Assembly: GCA_050949225.1 (NCBI GenBank)
Contig: JBMNFI010000001.1
Span: 682,001-746,000, forward strand
Source: JBMNFI01 sp050949225
GTDB taxonomy: Bacteria > Bacillota > Dehalobacteriia > UBA4068
Direction of reading: 5' to 3'
Length of the DNA stretch: 64,000 nt
Both the position numbers and the translations under genes were made by a program. Of the stretch, positions 54,356-62,442 are shown piece after piece (position 1 is the stretch's first letter; each line of letters begins with the position of its first letter). The notes under the pieces are model-generated. The model was not told the DNA's origin. It made no database searches and saw only the letters and a program-made list of their open reading frames with translations.

Positions 54356-55450
54356 CTATGCTCCTGTAATTTTATTAATAGCCGCCTGGATTTTATGGGC
54401 TTTTGCTAAACGACCTAAAATCGCCCGGCTGGCTGCTTGATCATCCTTAAATTTATTCAAGACACCACTAAAACGCTCCTCTAAACTAACTCGTTGCTCT
54501 CCTTTTACATATTTATCAGCTAAATAAACTATTGCCTTCTCATCAACTCGCACAACGGACTCATCTGGGACATCTGTATGAGCCGCTACCACCTCTGCTA
54601 CCCTATCATATCCCCAATCATATAACCATTCTGCCCCTTTGTGCGTGTGGTCAGCATGACCTTTAGCCAAATCATGTAAAATAGCTGCCGCCTGAACCAG
54701 GCGTAAATTAACATTATGCCCACTGAAAACAAGTTCTTCCGCCAGCTCCTGCGCTTTTTGTGCCACAGCTAAGCCATGTCGAATCGTTCTTTCAGGAGTA
54801 CGATAAAAGTGACAAAGCTTCAGACAAAGCTCCCTATCAGGGATTTCCCGATGTGTTGCATAAGCTAAAAGTTTTTGATATTCAACCGGGGTATCTGCAT
54901 CCAGCAAAATACCCGGATCAGGAATTTCCAGCAAAATTTCCCGATCAGCATAGGCACCCAAAGCATCCTTTAAGCCCTTAGTCCCTTGATAAGCTAAAAT
55001 ATCGGCAATACAGGTTCGAGCAAATAAAATAGGATGTCCACTCCTTCCTTGATAGGCAGGTTTTATTAAAACTTCCGCAGATTGCCGCCAAACTTGTGTC
55101 ATTACCTTTAAGGAATGAGGCCTGAAAAGGGGGACATCCCCGGGAGTGAAAAATACGGCATCAGCACATCCTCCCAGCTTGTTCAAGCCCAGCTTAACAG
55201 AAGTAAACATATCCGTACAAAAATAGCGCTCGTTGATAATAGTCTCCGCACCCCAGCTTGCACATAGTGGTACTAATTCAGAAGCACGTTTACCTAAAAC
55301 AACAACTATTCGTTGAGCTCCACCGCTCCGCATATTCTCAATAGTATTTTGTAACATCGGCTTGCCGTCCACAGGTAAAAGCGGTTTAAAATCCTCCATA
55401 CGTGAAGATAAACCTGCAGCCACAATCAAGCCGGCGATCTTTTCTTTCAT
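54356..55450 (-). CDS. MobA-like nucleotidyltransferase fused to an HD domain (DVU_1551-type)
   Basis: This 364-residue protein joins two enzymes. Residues about 5-190 are an NTP-transferase like MocA/MobA (GLIVAAGLSSRMEDFKPLLPV, TPGDVPLFRP, GRSGHPILF). Residues about 210-360 are an HD phosphohydrolase (LVQAAAILHDLAKGHADHTHKGAEWLY, VVAAHTDVPDESV). MocA relatives transfer CMP or GMP to molybdopterin. I chose ATG 55448-55450, 7 bases after GGAG. I recall the NCBI name DVU_1551 family NTP transferase for such proteins; the true substrate is unknown. Confidence 0.82.
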   Translation of the reverse strand: MKEKIAGLIVAAGLSSRMEDFKPLLPVDGKPMLQNTIENMRSGGAQRIVVVLGKRASELVPLCASWGAETIINERYFCTDMFTSVKLGLNKLGGCADAVFFTPGDVPLFRPHSLKVMTQVWRQSAEVLIKPAYQGRSGHPILFARTCIADILAYQGTKGLKDALGAYADREILLEIPDPGILLDADTPVEYQKLLAYATHREIPDRELCLKLCHFYRTPERTIRHGLAVAQKAQELAEELVFSGHNVNLRLVQAAAILHDLAKGHADHTHKGAEWLYDWGYDRVAEVVAAHTDVPDESVVRVDEKAIVYLADKYVKGEQRVSLEERFSGVLNKFKDDQAASRAILGRLAKAHKIQAAINKITGA

Positions 55451-55471
55451 CAATATTCTCCTTAATTACTG

Positions 55472-56077
55472 CTATTCCTTAGCTTTAGGCACAAAGCCCA
55501 GCTGACAAACATCCAGTCCCTGTTCCCGTTGTTTAATTATATTAAGACACCCTAAAGGCTGCTTGATCGCAAAAATATCATTAAGTGGTCTTTGCAAAAT
55601 TGTTGCTAAAATAATCCTATTGACACCGGCATGAGCAACAATAATACTTTCTTTTTCACAAGATGCAATGATTTGCTGCCATGCGGGCAAAACCCGCTCC
55701 GACAACTGCTTAAAACTTTCCCCTTGCGGCACTCTATAATTAAAAAAATCCCGGCCGCGCTCTTCATATTCTTGAGGATAACTCTGTTTAATTTGCTTAA
55801 AAGTTAAACCATCCCATATCCCCATATCAATTTCTCGCAAATCATCGCAAAGGTGAACAGCTAGCTTATTTTGGGCAATGATTTCCGCCGTTTGTCGCGT
55901 TCTCTGCAAAGGACTGCTGTAAATAATCTCGATTTTTCGCTCAGAAAAAAAACGAGCTAAAGATTGTGCCTGTTTTCGCCCCTTTAAGCTAAGCGGCCAA
56001 TCTGTACGTCCCAGACAATATTTCGTTGGCTGTGGAAAATCCGGCTCACCATGGCGGATTAAATAAATATTTTTCAA
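55472..56077 (-). CDS. Histidine phosphatase family protein
   Basis: This 201-residue protein is of the phosphoglycerate-mutase/CobC type. The phosphohistidine motif is YLIRHGEPD near the start, and other active-site parts are SSPLQRTRQTAEII, REIDMGIWDGLTF and IIVAHAGVNRI. The family includes alpha-ribazole phosphatase, but no cobalamin gene is near. Its place inside the molybdenum cluster suggests it removes a phosphate from an intermediate, which is inference. Confidence 0.88.
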   Translation of the reverse strand: MKNIYLIRHGEPDFPQPTKYCLGRTDWPLSLKGRKQAQSLARFFSERKIEIIYSSPLQRTRQTAEIIAQNKLAVHLCDDLREIDMGIWDGLTFKQIKQSYPQEYEERGRDFFNYRVPQGESFKQLSERVLPAWQQIIASCEKESIIVAHAGVNRIILATILQRPLNDIFAIKQPLGCLNIIKQREQGLDVCQLGFVPKAKE

Positions 56078-56108
56078 TATAACTACCTCTTTACAATATT
56101 ATCCTCCG

Positions 56109-57347
56109 TTAAATATATTTTATTAGTCTTTTCCCTTTATGTAAAGGCCTAATATCCTTACTTGTAATAATCTTTAGCTGATCAGGATACCAATCACCCA
56201 AGGCTTCTTTCACCTGTTGCCTGCTTAATGGTGCCATTTGTGCAAAAGTTAAAATTGTCAATTCCGTCTTATGATTCTTTACTTGTAAGGAAAAATCCAT
56301 CACTTGCGGTAAGGGCAACAACATCTCATCAAGATCAGTCATTCTTAAACGGCGATTAGCAGACAACTCTAAATAATCATCCATCCGACCTTTAAGAAAC
56401 TCTAATCTGCGATGTTTGCTACCGCAAGGACATGGCTCTTCTAAAATAGCAGAGATATCACCGCTTCTATAACGGATCAAAGGCATACCCTCCCTAGTTA
56501 AGGTAGTAAAAACTACCTCTCCATCCTGCCCCGCAGGCACCACAACCCCTGTTGCAGGATCAATAACTTCAAAATATAAATCGGCCTCACGCATATGATA
56601 CCCTTGATGGGCAGAACAATCGATGGCCCCGCCTAAACCCGTTTCTGTCATACCAAAATGTTGAAAAACCTCACAGCCCCATAAGCGTTTCAGCTCCGCA
56701 ACCAGTATTTTCGGCACACTATCAGCGCTTAAAAGTACGCTATGAAGCCGCGGCAAACGCCCGCAAATGACGCTGTAACGAGCCAAAGCCAAAATCTGAA
56801 TAGGCACTCCCACCAAAGTCTGCGCCCCGCTTTGTAAAAGCATCTCTAAAGCTTGTGGTAGATTTTTCACCAGACCATGAGCGATAGGCTCAACCGGTAT
56901 CCGTTTAAGAGCACGACAAATTAAATCACCTAAACCATCTCTGCGCTCACAAGGCATCAAAACAGCCATTTTTTCATACGGTTTTACCAGCGTGGGCATG
57001 CCACGGGCAAAAAAATCAAGCGTCAACTCCTGATCGGCACACGTAAAATAAATCCTTTTGGGATCATCAGTAGAGCCACTGGTAAAAAGGGATACAATAC
57101 GCGAGATTTCGCTCTGATGCACGCATATAAGCTGCTTATCCTCACGAATAATATCCGCCGCTGACATTAGAGGCAGTTGCTCTAAATCTCTCAGGGTATC
57201 CAGCTTAAAAAACGGCAGATGTTTTCTATAAAAAGCACTGTTTCGTGCTTGCTGTAAAGTTCGGTTAAGGCTGTGCAGTTGCCATGTAGCCAGTGATTGT
57301 CCGGCAATCTTTTCATCTATCCACTGATCAAGGGGGGTAATAATCAT
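56109..57347 (-). CDS. AMP-dependent CoA ligase-like enzyme (PaaK-related, DVU_1553-type)
   Basis: This is a 412-residue adenylate-forming enzyme related to phenylacetate-CoA ligase. The ATP-binding loop is LFTSGSTDDPKRIYFT, the second core motif HFGMTETGLGG, and the hinge region IRYRSGDI followed by CPCGSKHRRLEFLKGRMDDYLEL. No aromatic degradation genes are nearby. The last four bases overlap the start of the next gene upstream (57344-57347). I recall the NCBI family name DVU_1553. It probably activates a carboxylate (or makes an adenylate) in the cluster's pathway; the substrate is unknown. Confidence 0.83.
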   Translation of the reverse strand: MIITPLDQWIDEKIAGQSLATWQLHSLNRTLQQARNSAFYRKHLPFFKLDTLRDLEQLPLMSAADIIREDKQLICVHQSEISRIVSLFTSGSTDDPKRIYFTCADQELTLDFFARGMPTLVKPYEKMAVLMPCERRDGLGDLICRALKRIPVEPIAHGLVKNLPQALEMLLQSGAQTLVGVPIQILALARYSVICGRLPRLHSVLLSADSVPKILVAELKRLWGCEVFQHFGMTETGLGGAIDCSAHQGYHMREADLYFEVIDPATGVVVPAGQDGEVVFTTLTREGMPLIRYRSGDISAILEEPCPCGSKHRRLEFLKGRMDDYLELSANRRLRMTDLDEMLLPLPQVMDFSLQVKNHKTELTILTFAQMAPLSRQQVKEALGDWYPDQLKIITSKDIRPLHKGKRLIKYI

Positions 57348-58723
57348 TCACACGCTCCACGATATAAACTTTGTCCGCTTTCTGAGGTTACATTATAGGC
57401 GCAAAAAGGAATCAGTTTTCCCTGTGGACTCACTACATTTATATAACACTCCTTAAGTCTGCCTAACTCAAGATTCCAAGCATCCTGGAAAGCCATTCCG
57501 GAAACAGCCAGCTTATATTGGCTGCTGCGGGCTAATAATTCATCCAAAGATTGCGGCTGAGCGGTAGCTTCAACCACTTGCTGCGGTAAGGGCGCACCAC
57601 CCCAATGTTTAGCCACAAAACGGCGCGCTTTTTGTGCTCTGTCCGGATCAGCTTCTACTTCGCTACTGCAGCAACAGGAATTACCCTGTGACAAGGATTG
57701 CATAGAACCATCAGGACGCAACAAAAAGTTCGCATTAAAGGAGCAATAACTGTTTTCTGCCGTACCGCCTTTAAAATCGTCCACGGCCATCAGACCATTA
57801 GTTTGCTTTTCAATTGCTCGCAAGATATCAGGAATGGTTAAGTGCTCAAGAGTTTTACTTCCGTCCAAATTATAACGCCCAAAATAACTAACCGGCTGAA
57901 AATGGACACCACGTACATACGGCATATTAGCAATTGCAAAACGTAAGATATCACCAATGACATGATCATTTACACCTGCGACCAGTGTGGGAACTAAAAC
58001 CACACCTAATCCTACTTGGGCACAGTTTTTGATGGCAGTTAATTTCTTTTGCCAGAGAGATTGACCTCTTAAGGTTTGATAAATTTGATCCTCTAGACCA
58101 TCGAATTGTAAAAAAACACAATCCAGACCCGCGATCTTGAGGATTTTTGGCAAAGCCTCCTCGTCTGCTAATAAAATTCCATTTGTATTAAGCTGGAAAA
58201 AAGGAAAACCTTTCCTTCGACCCATAGCAATAATTTCCGGCAAGTCTTCACGCAAGGTGGGCTCACCCCCGGAAAGTTGAATATTAAAAGGACCGCCACA
58301 TGACATTAACATATCATACCAATCACTAATCTGTGCCAGGCTTGGCTCAGAAGCAGAAGCAGAATCATCCTCCCCTGCAGCAGCAAAACAAAGTGGACAA
58401 CCCAAATTACATCTTTGCGTCAATTCCAACAATACACAACAGGTCCGTTGGCGATGGTCCGGACATAAACCACAATCATAAGGACATCCTTTGTCAACTT
58501 CTGACAAAGGATTAATAGGGCTAACAGGGGGTTTTGCACAACCCCACTCTTCATAATCCGGTAAACCATGCCAAATAAGTACAGAAAAATCCCCGTGCTC
58601 CGGACAGGTTTTTTTTAAATAGACATCATCACCACATTTAACTTTATATGCCTCGATTTTTTTGAGACAAACGGGACAAATACTCTCAGTTTGCCCAAGC
58701 AACACATTGTCTGTTTGTTTCAT
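57344..58723 (-). CDS. Radical SAM protein, TrsS-like
   Basis: This 459-residue protein begins with a Cys-rich zone (ICPVCLKKIEAYKV, TCPEHGDF, then KGCPYDCGLCPDHRQRTCC). The radical SAM motif C-x3-C-x2-C follows in LTQRCNLGCPLCFAAAG and the SAM-binding Gly motif in IQLSGGEPTLRED. A late segment has three adjacent Cys (GNSCCCSSE), and the C-terminus is FCAYNVTSESGQSLYRGACE. I recall a family called radical SAM (seleno)protein TrsS with this build and gene context. Overlaps of 4 bases with both neighbours show coupling. The reaction is unknown. Confidence 0.83.
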   Translation of the reverse strand: MKQTDNVLLGQTESICPVCLKKIEAYKVKCGDDVYLKKTCPEHGDFSVLIWHGLPDYEEWGCAKPPVSPINPLSEVDKGCPYDCGLCPDHRQRTCCVLLELTQRCNLGCPLCFAAAGEDDSASASEPSLAQISDWYDMLMSCGGPFNIQLSGGEPTLREDLPEIIAMGRRKGFPFFQLNTNGILLADEEALPKILKIAGLDCVFLQFDGLEDQIYQTLRGQSLWQKKLTAIKNCAQVGLGVVLVPTLVAGVNDHVIGDILRFAIANMPYVRGVHFQPVSYFGRYNLDGSKTLEHLTIPDILRAIEKQTNGLMAVDDFKGGTAENSYCSFNANFLLRPDGSMQSLSQGNSCCCSSEVEADPDRAQKARRFVAKHWGGAPLPQQVVEATAQPQSLDELLARSSQYKLAVSGMAFQDAWNLELGRLKECYINVVSPQGKLIPFCAYNVTSESGQSLYRGACE

Positions 58724-59391
58724 AATTTTTCACCTACCGTAATTTTTTCACCTATTAATAGAAAATAACCCAATTTAGCCCGTTTCAACTGTTCATAATC
58801 CGCACAGCTTATTAATCCATCATCATCCCATAAGGCCTGCATAATAAAATCTTTAAAACAATCCGAGCATTCTCGCCAGACAAAATTACCAAAACCCTGA
58901 TCCTGTAATGACTCGTGCCACTGTTCCTTTGTATATAAATGCGCTGATAAAGATTCTAAATACGAAAGATCCACATCCCGACGCTTATACAAGTCCGAAA
59001 CCAAAAGTCGACCACCGGAACACAAAACTCTTTTAATCTCCGTTAAGGCTTTTAACGACTCAAATACAGATAAACTGCATTCGCAAAGAACCGCCTCAAA
59101 AAAAGCCGATTTAAAAGGTAAGTTGTCAGCACTTGCTATCCGCAAGTCACATTGAGGATGGTTTTTTTTAGCTTGTGCAATCAATTTAGCGGAGACATCC
59201 ACTCCTATAGTTTTGTAACCAAGCTGACGCATTTGCTCCGTAGATGAACCTAAGCCACAGCCAAGATCAAGTACTCTGGCTGATTTTTCTAAGTGAGCCA
59301 AAGTCAATAATTGCTTGGTTAAATTCAGTCCTCCCGGACGCATGACCTGCTTACTTCTATTACACCAAGCGGCCTTTTCATAAATATTCAT
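58720..59391 (-). CDS. SAM-dependent methyltransferase (DVU_1556/TrsM-type)
   Basis: This is a 223-residue class I methyltransferase. Motif I is ARVLDLGCGLGSSTEQM, the acidic strand end TIGVDVSAKLI, and motif IV region EAVLCECSLSVFESL, with the two Cys notable. The post-motif GGRLLVSDLYKRRDVDLSYL is typical of small-molecule methyltransferases. I chose ATG 59389-59391 after AAGGTG. It is coupled to the radical SAM gene by a 4-base overlap. Substrate unknown. Confidence 0.82.
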   Translation of the reverse strand: MNIYEKAAWCNRSKQVMRPGGLNLTKQLLTLAHLEKSARVLDLGCGLGSSTEQMRQLGYKTIGVDVSAKLIAQAKKNHPQCDLRIASADNLPFKSAFFEAVLCECSLSVFESLKALTEIKRVLCSGGRLLVSDLYKRRDVDLSYLESLSAHLYTKEQWHESLQDQGFGNFVWRECSDCFKDFIMQALWDDDGLISCADYEQLKRAKLGYFLLIGEKITVGEKL

Positions 59392-59400
59392 CAAAACACC

Positions 59401-59793
59401 TTAAATGAATTCGTAATCTTCCAAAATATCGAAACATTTTTGGCAAACCTGCACCATAGAATCACGACAAATAGGAGCGGGATCACCACCCCTACCAATT
59501 AGATCACTACAATTTACACCACCAAAGCTTTCTTCAAACCAGGCAATCAGTTCTTCACAAACATCATGCAAGTCCTCGGCAGTAAAATCATAAAGAGACA
59601 AGCCACAAATACCCCCGGACAATGAACCACAAAGATATTGCTCTTGCATGCCATAGCATAAGCCACGTACGGCTTTTATTAATTGATCATTCTTTTGCTC
59701 TTGAACCTCCAAACCGACTATCTGTAAAACAACCTGAGCACAACAAAGCCCTGACATACTTAATTCAGCAACTTTTTGTTCCATTTCGATCAT
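59401..59793 (-). CDS. C_GCAxxG_C_C family redox-type protein (DVU_1555-type)
   Basis: This 130-residue protein has the ordered Cys pattern of the C_GCAxxG_C_C family in variant form: LCCAQVVLQIVG near residue 18, then LCYGM, YLCGSLSGGICGLSL, VCEEL, NCSDLI, ICRDS and the terminal VCQKCFDIL. Such proteins are thought to bind metal or carry redox-active thiols. I chose ATG 59791-59793, 7 bases after GGGG. It lies between the Cys4 redox protein and the methyltransferase. Confidence 0.8.
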   Translation of the reverse strand: MIEMEQKVAELSMSGLCCAQVVLQIVGLEVQEQKNDQLIKAVRGLCYGMQEQYLCGSLSGGICGLSLYDFTAEDLHDVCEELIAWFEESFGGVNCSDLIGRGGDPAPICRDSMVQVCQKCFDILEDYEFI

Positions 59794-59812
59794 CAAAAAT
59801 CCCCTCTCCCTG

Positions 59813-60004
59813 CTACTTATCTTCCAGCTCCGTTTCCACTTTGAGCATCTTACTTAAGACGATATCTTCAGGAATATATAAATTACCACATTGAGGACAA
59901 GCCAAAAAATCATGGGTTGCATTATGACCTAAATAATTAAGCTTAATATTTTTCATGACCATTTCCACTTTACATTTACTGCAAATATACTTACCATCGG
60001 CCAT
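59813..60004 (-). CDS. Small Cys4 (zinc-ribbon or rubredoxin-like) redox protein (DVU_1557-type)
   Basis: This 63-residue protein has two CxxC pairs, at Cys8/Cys11 (YICSKCKVEM) and Cys36/Cys39 (ACPQCGNLYIP). The GGAGAGTGAGC ribosome site precedes the ATG. It lies 6 bases after the dicluster oxidoreductase gene and may be its electron-transfer partner. I recall the NCBI name DVU_1557 family redox protein. Confidence 0.8.
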   Translation of the reverse strand: MADGKYICSKCKVEMVMKNIKLNYLGHNATHDFLACPQCGNLYIPEDIVLSKMLKVETELEDK

Positions 60005-60010
60005 TTTTGC

Positions 60011-62317
60011 TCACTCTCCTTCTATCTGCATCCTATGACTATAAGCGTTGACCACCTCATATTGATCACCATTTTTTTTGTAGATAACCCAGTAAGTGAT
60101 GATCCCTTGGCGCAAATGTCCAATAATATTACCGGTGTTCTCTTCCAGGATTTTATTGCCAGTTGCTTCACAATGCTTGATAACATTGATCAAATCATCC
60201 TCAATAATCAGCAGTTTGTTAAGTTTTTTTGTCAATTCCGGTGATATTGTAAGCTTTATATCGTTTTCCACTTCAGAAACCTCCTCAGACCACACTTTTT
60301 CTAGTAAAAGTTTTTGTAAAATTAAACGATTATGCCTTCTAGAGGTTAAAGAAGGCGCCGGCCTATTTTCTTCATTAATACCAAAAATAATATCCAAAAT
60401 ATGCCTGGCTGGTTTATCCTGGGTAGCGAAAATATCACGGCAATTTGTGCAATAAGTTACATAGGGGTGTTCACTCATCTGCACCCGATCAGCCGCCGTT
60501 TGTTGAGCCAAAGAAATATTGGCAGGATAAATATGTCCTCCATAACTGCAGCAACGGGCCCCCTCTTTACCCCATTCTAAATTATCAACCTGATAGCCTG
60601 CTGTTTCGGTAATTTTACGTACGCTATCCTGCATACTTTCATCATAACGACTGGAACAAGGATCATAGACAGTTAAAATTTCATTATTGCCTCGCGAATA
60701 ATTTTCCGGCAAACCCTCCTTAACAACTACATCATAAAGAGATTTTTGCTCTATTTCAGGCAAATACTTTCTGAACATCTTCTCACAAGTAGGACAAGCA
60801 AAGATAAATTTAGGCTTACCCATCCTTTCCCATTCCTCGCTGATTTGTTGCATGTTTTCTACTAAAGATTTTTCATCACCCGCCCATTCGGCAGGCGCAC
60901 CACAGCATTGCATAATCAAGCCGGTTTCAGGCAGTTTATCTCGTAAATAGGCATAGGTTTTTTCAACATAATCTGGATCCGAGGCACCAATTTGACAACC
61001 AGGGAAGAAAACATACTCGCTGCTGTCCTTATCGGGAGCATTTTTGGCAATCCGACACCTATTCCCATTAGCAAAAAACATGTCCCTCATCCAAAAATCA
61101 TGCCAAGCCGGAGGGAAGTCCCCCTCACGATGCATAATGCGACGCGATTCTAATAAAAATTCACCCAAATCAATATCTACAGGACAGACATCCTTACACA
61201 AACCGCAAGCATAGCAAGACCCTATTAATCTGGTAGCAATACGGGCCTGCAAACCCTCTACAGGATTAAAAGAAGTTTTTACTTCATTGGCAATTTTCTT
61301 AGGCAGTTTCTTGTAGTATTGCATAAAATCACAGCTATCTTGACACTGACTGCAATCGCACTTTAAACACCGAGAAGCTTCTTTTAGTGCATCCTCCTTG
61401 CTATATCTTGCAGCGTCAACATGGGCAATCGGCTTAATTTTTCGCACATCCGGTTTAAACCTAGTGGGTGGTCGAAAATTAATACCCATCATTTCGTGCA
61501 TCCGACCAACTTTAAGATAATTTTCTATCGAGCGAGCGACACGTATTCCCTGCTCAATGGAACTCATAACATCGGCACCAATGACTCCCCCTGCAATAAA
61601 GAAACCATCCTTAGTGCTGCCTAGAGATTTATCATTAAATCCCTCTAAAAGACCAAATGCTTCATCACCTTCACCAGTAGCAATTAAAACAGCTGCAAAA
61701 TCTGAAAGCTCATCAAGTGCTTTAACTTCTGTGTTTAAGCATAATTCATACTCAATAAATTGCATTTGATTTTCAATGTCAGCCATAAAGATATCAGGTG
61801 ACAAAAGATCCCACAATCTCCCACCAATACGATCAGATTTTTCAAATATCGTCACATCATAGCCATGAGAAACCAGTTTAATGGTACAAGCCAAGCCACA
61901 AAGACTTGCTCCCACAATAGCTACATGCTGGTTTTTTTTAGGGATATTAAATTTTATGGGAGTTGTGGAACGTGCATAATCAACCACGGCTCTTTCCAGT
62001 TTTCTCATATCCAAAGATTGATCAACATCTTTTCTCACACAAGCATCATTGCAAGGAGCCGGACAAAGCGCACAAACAATCTCTGGGAAAATAGCGTGAT
62101 CCCGAAAAATTGAAAAAGCACTGTTAAAATTTTTCCTTTGCAGTTTAGTGAAAAATGCTAGAATGTCAAGATTTATAGGGCAACGATCTTGGCATGGCGG
62201 ACCATCACCATTAATGCAATCATTTTCAATAAATTTTCCCATATCCTTGGACAACATTTTTCCGCTGGGCGGTGCGTTAATTAGGGAATCAATAATATCA
62301 GAATCTTTTTTGTTCAT
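60011..62317 (-). CDS. FAD-dependent oxidoreductase with multiple Fe-S clusters (dicluster type)
   Basis: This 768-residue cytoplasmic protein has four parts. Residues about 30-100 are a GltD-like Fe-S region (CQDRCPINLDI, CALCPAPCNDACVRKDVDQ). Residues about 120-270 are a nucleotide-binding flavoprotein core (HVAIVGASLCGLACTIKL, TIFEKSDRIGG). Residues about 315-390 are a ferredoxin-like dicluster domain (CLKCDCSQCQDSC, CYACGLCKDVCPVD). Then comes a heterodisulfide-reductase-type CCG region (FFPGCQIGA, CCGAPAEWAG, CCSYGGHI, YCTNCRDIF). A C-terminal 110-residue domain is unassigned. It probably links pyridine nucleotide or thiol redox to the aldehyde oxidoreductase. Confidence 0.85.
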   Translation of the reverse strand: MNKKDSDIIDSLINAPPSGKMLSKDMGKFIENDCINGDGPPCQDRCPINLDILAFFTKLQRKNFNSAFSIFRDHAIFPEIVCALCPAPCNDACVRKDVDQSLDMRKLERAVVDYARSTTPIKFNIPKKNQHVAIVGASLCGLACTIKLVSHGYDVTIFEKSDRIGGRLWDLLSPDIFMADIENQMQFIEYELCLNTEVKALDELSDFAAVLIATGEGDEAFGLLEGFNDKSLGSTKDGFFIAGGVIGADVMSSIEQGIRVARSIENYLKVGRMHEMMGINFRPPTRFKPDVRKIKPIAHVDAARYSKEDALKEASRCLKCDCSQCQDSCDFMQYYKKLPKKIANEVKTSFNPVEGLQARIATRLIGSCYACGLCKDVCPVDIDLGEFLLESRRIMHREGDFPPAWHDFWMRDMFFANGNRCRIAKNAPDKDSSEYVFFPGCQIGASDPDYVEKTYAYLRDKLPETGLIMQCCGAPAEWAGDEKSLVENMQQISEEWERMGKPKFIFACPTCEKMFRKYLPEIEQKSLYDVVVKEGLPENYSRGNNEILTVYDPCSSRYDESMQDSVRKITETAGYQVDNLEWGKEGARCCSYGGHIYPANISLAQQTAADRVQMSEHPYVTYCTNCRDIFATQDKPARHILDIIFGINEENRPAPSLTSRRHNRLILQKLLLEKVWSEEVSEVENDIKLTISPELTKKLNKLLIIEDDLINVIKHCEATGNKILEENTGNIIGHLRQGIITYWVIYKKNGDQYEVVNAYSHRMQIEGE

Positions 62318-62347
62318 AAAAACATCTCTTTCTTAACATATAGCAAA

Positions 62348-62378
62348 CAGTGCTACAGCAATTTTGACTGTAGCACTG
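62348..62378 (-). terminator. Hairpin between the aldehyde oxidoreductase gene and the maturation genes
   Basis: An 11-bp perfect stem (62348-62358 with 62368-62378) has a 9-base loop. On the minus strand it is followed by TTTGCTATA, a weak T tract, so partial termination or mRNA processing that lowers expression of the downstream genes is plausible. Confidence 0.6.
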
Positions 62379-62442
62379 CTGCGAAAAAACACAACATTAT
62401 CTCACTTTAACAGTATCAATATTTGAGAATACATCTTCTTTT

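Noticed and set aside
55472..56077. CobC (alpha-ribazole phosphatase) and a cobalamin pathway
   Set aside because: The fold fits, but no cobalamin gene is in the window and the context is a molybdenum hydroxylase cluster, so only the family name is given.
56109..57347. Phenylacetate-CoA ligase PaaK in aromatic degradation
   Set aside because: The fold is related, but no phenylacetate degradation gene is near and the neighbours match the molybdenum cluster.
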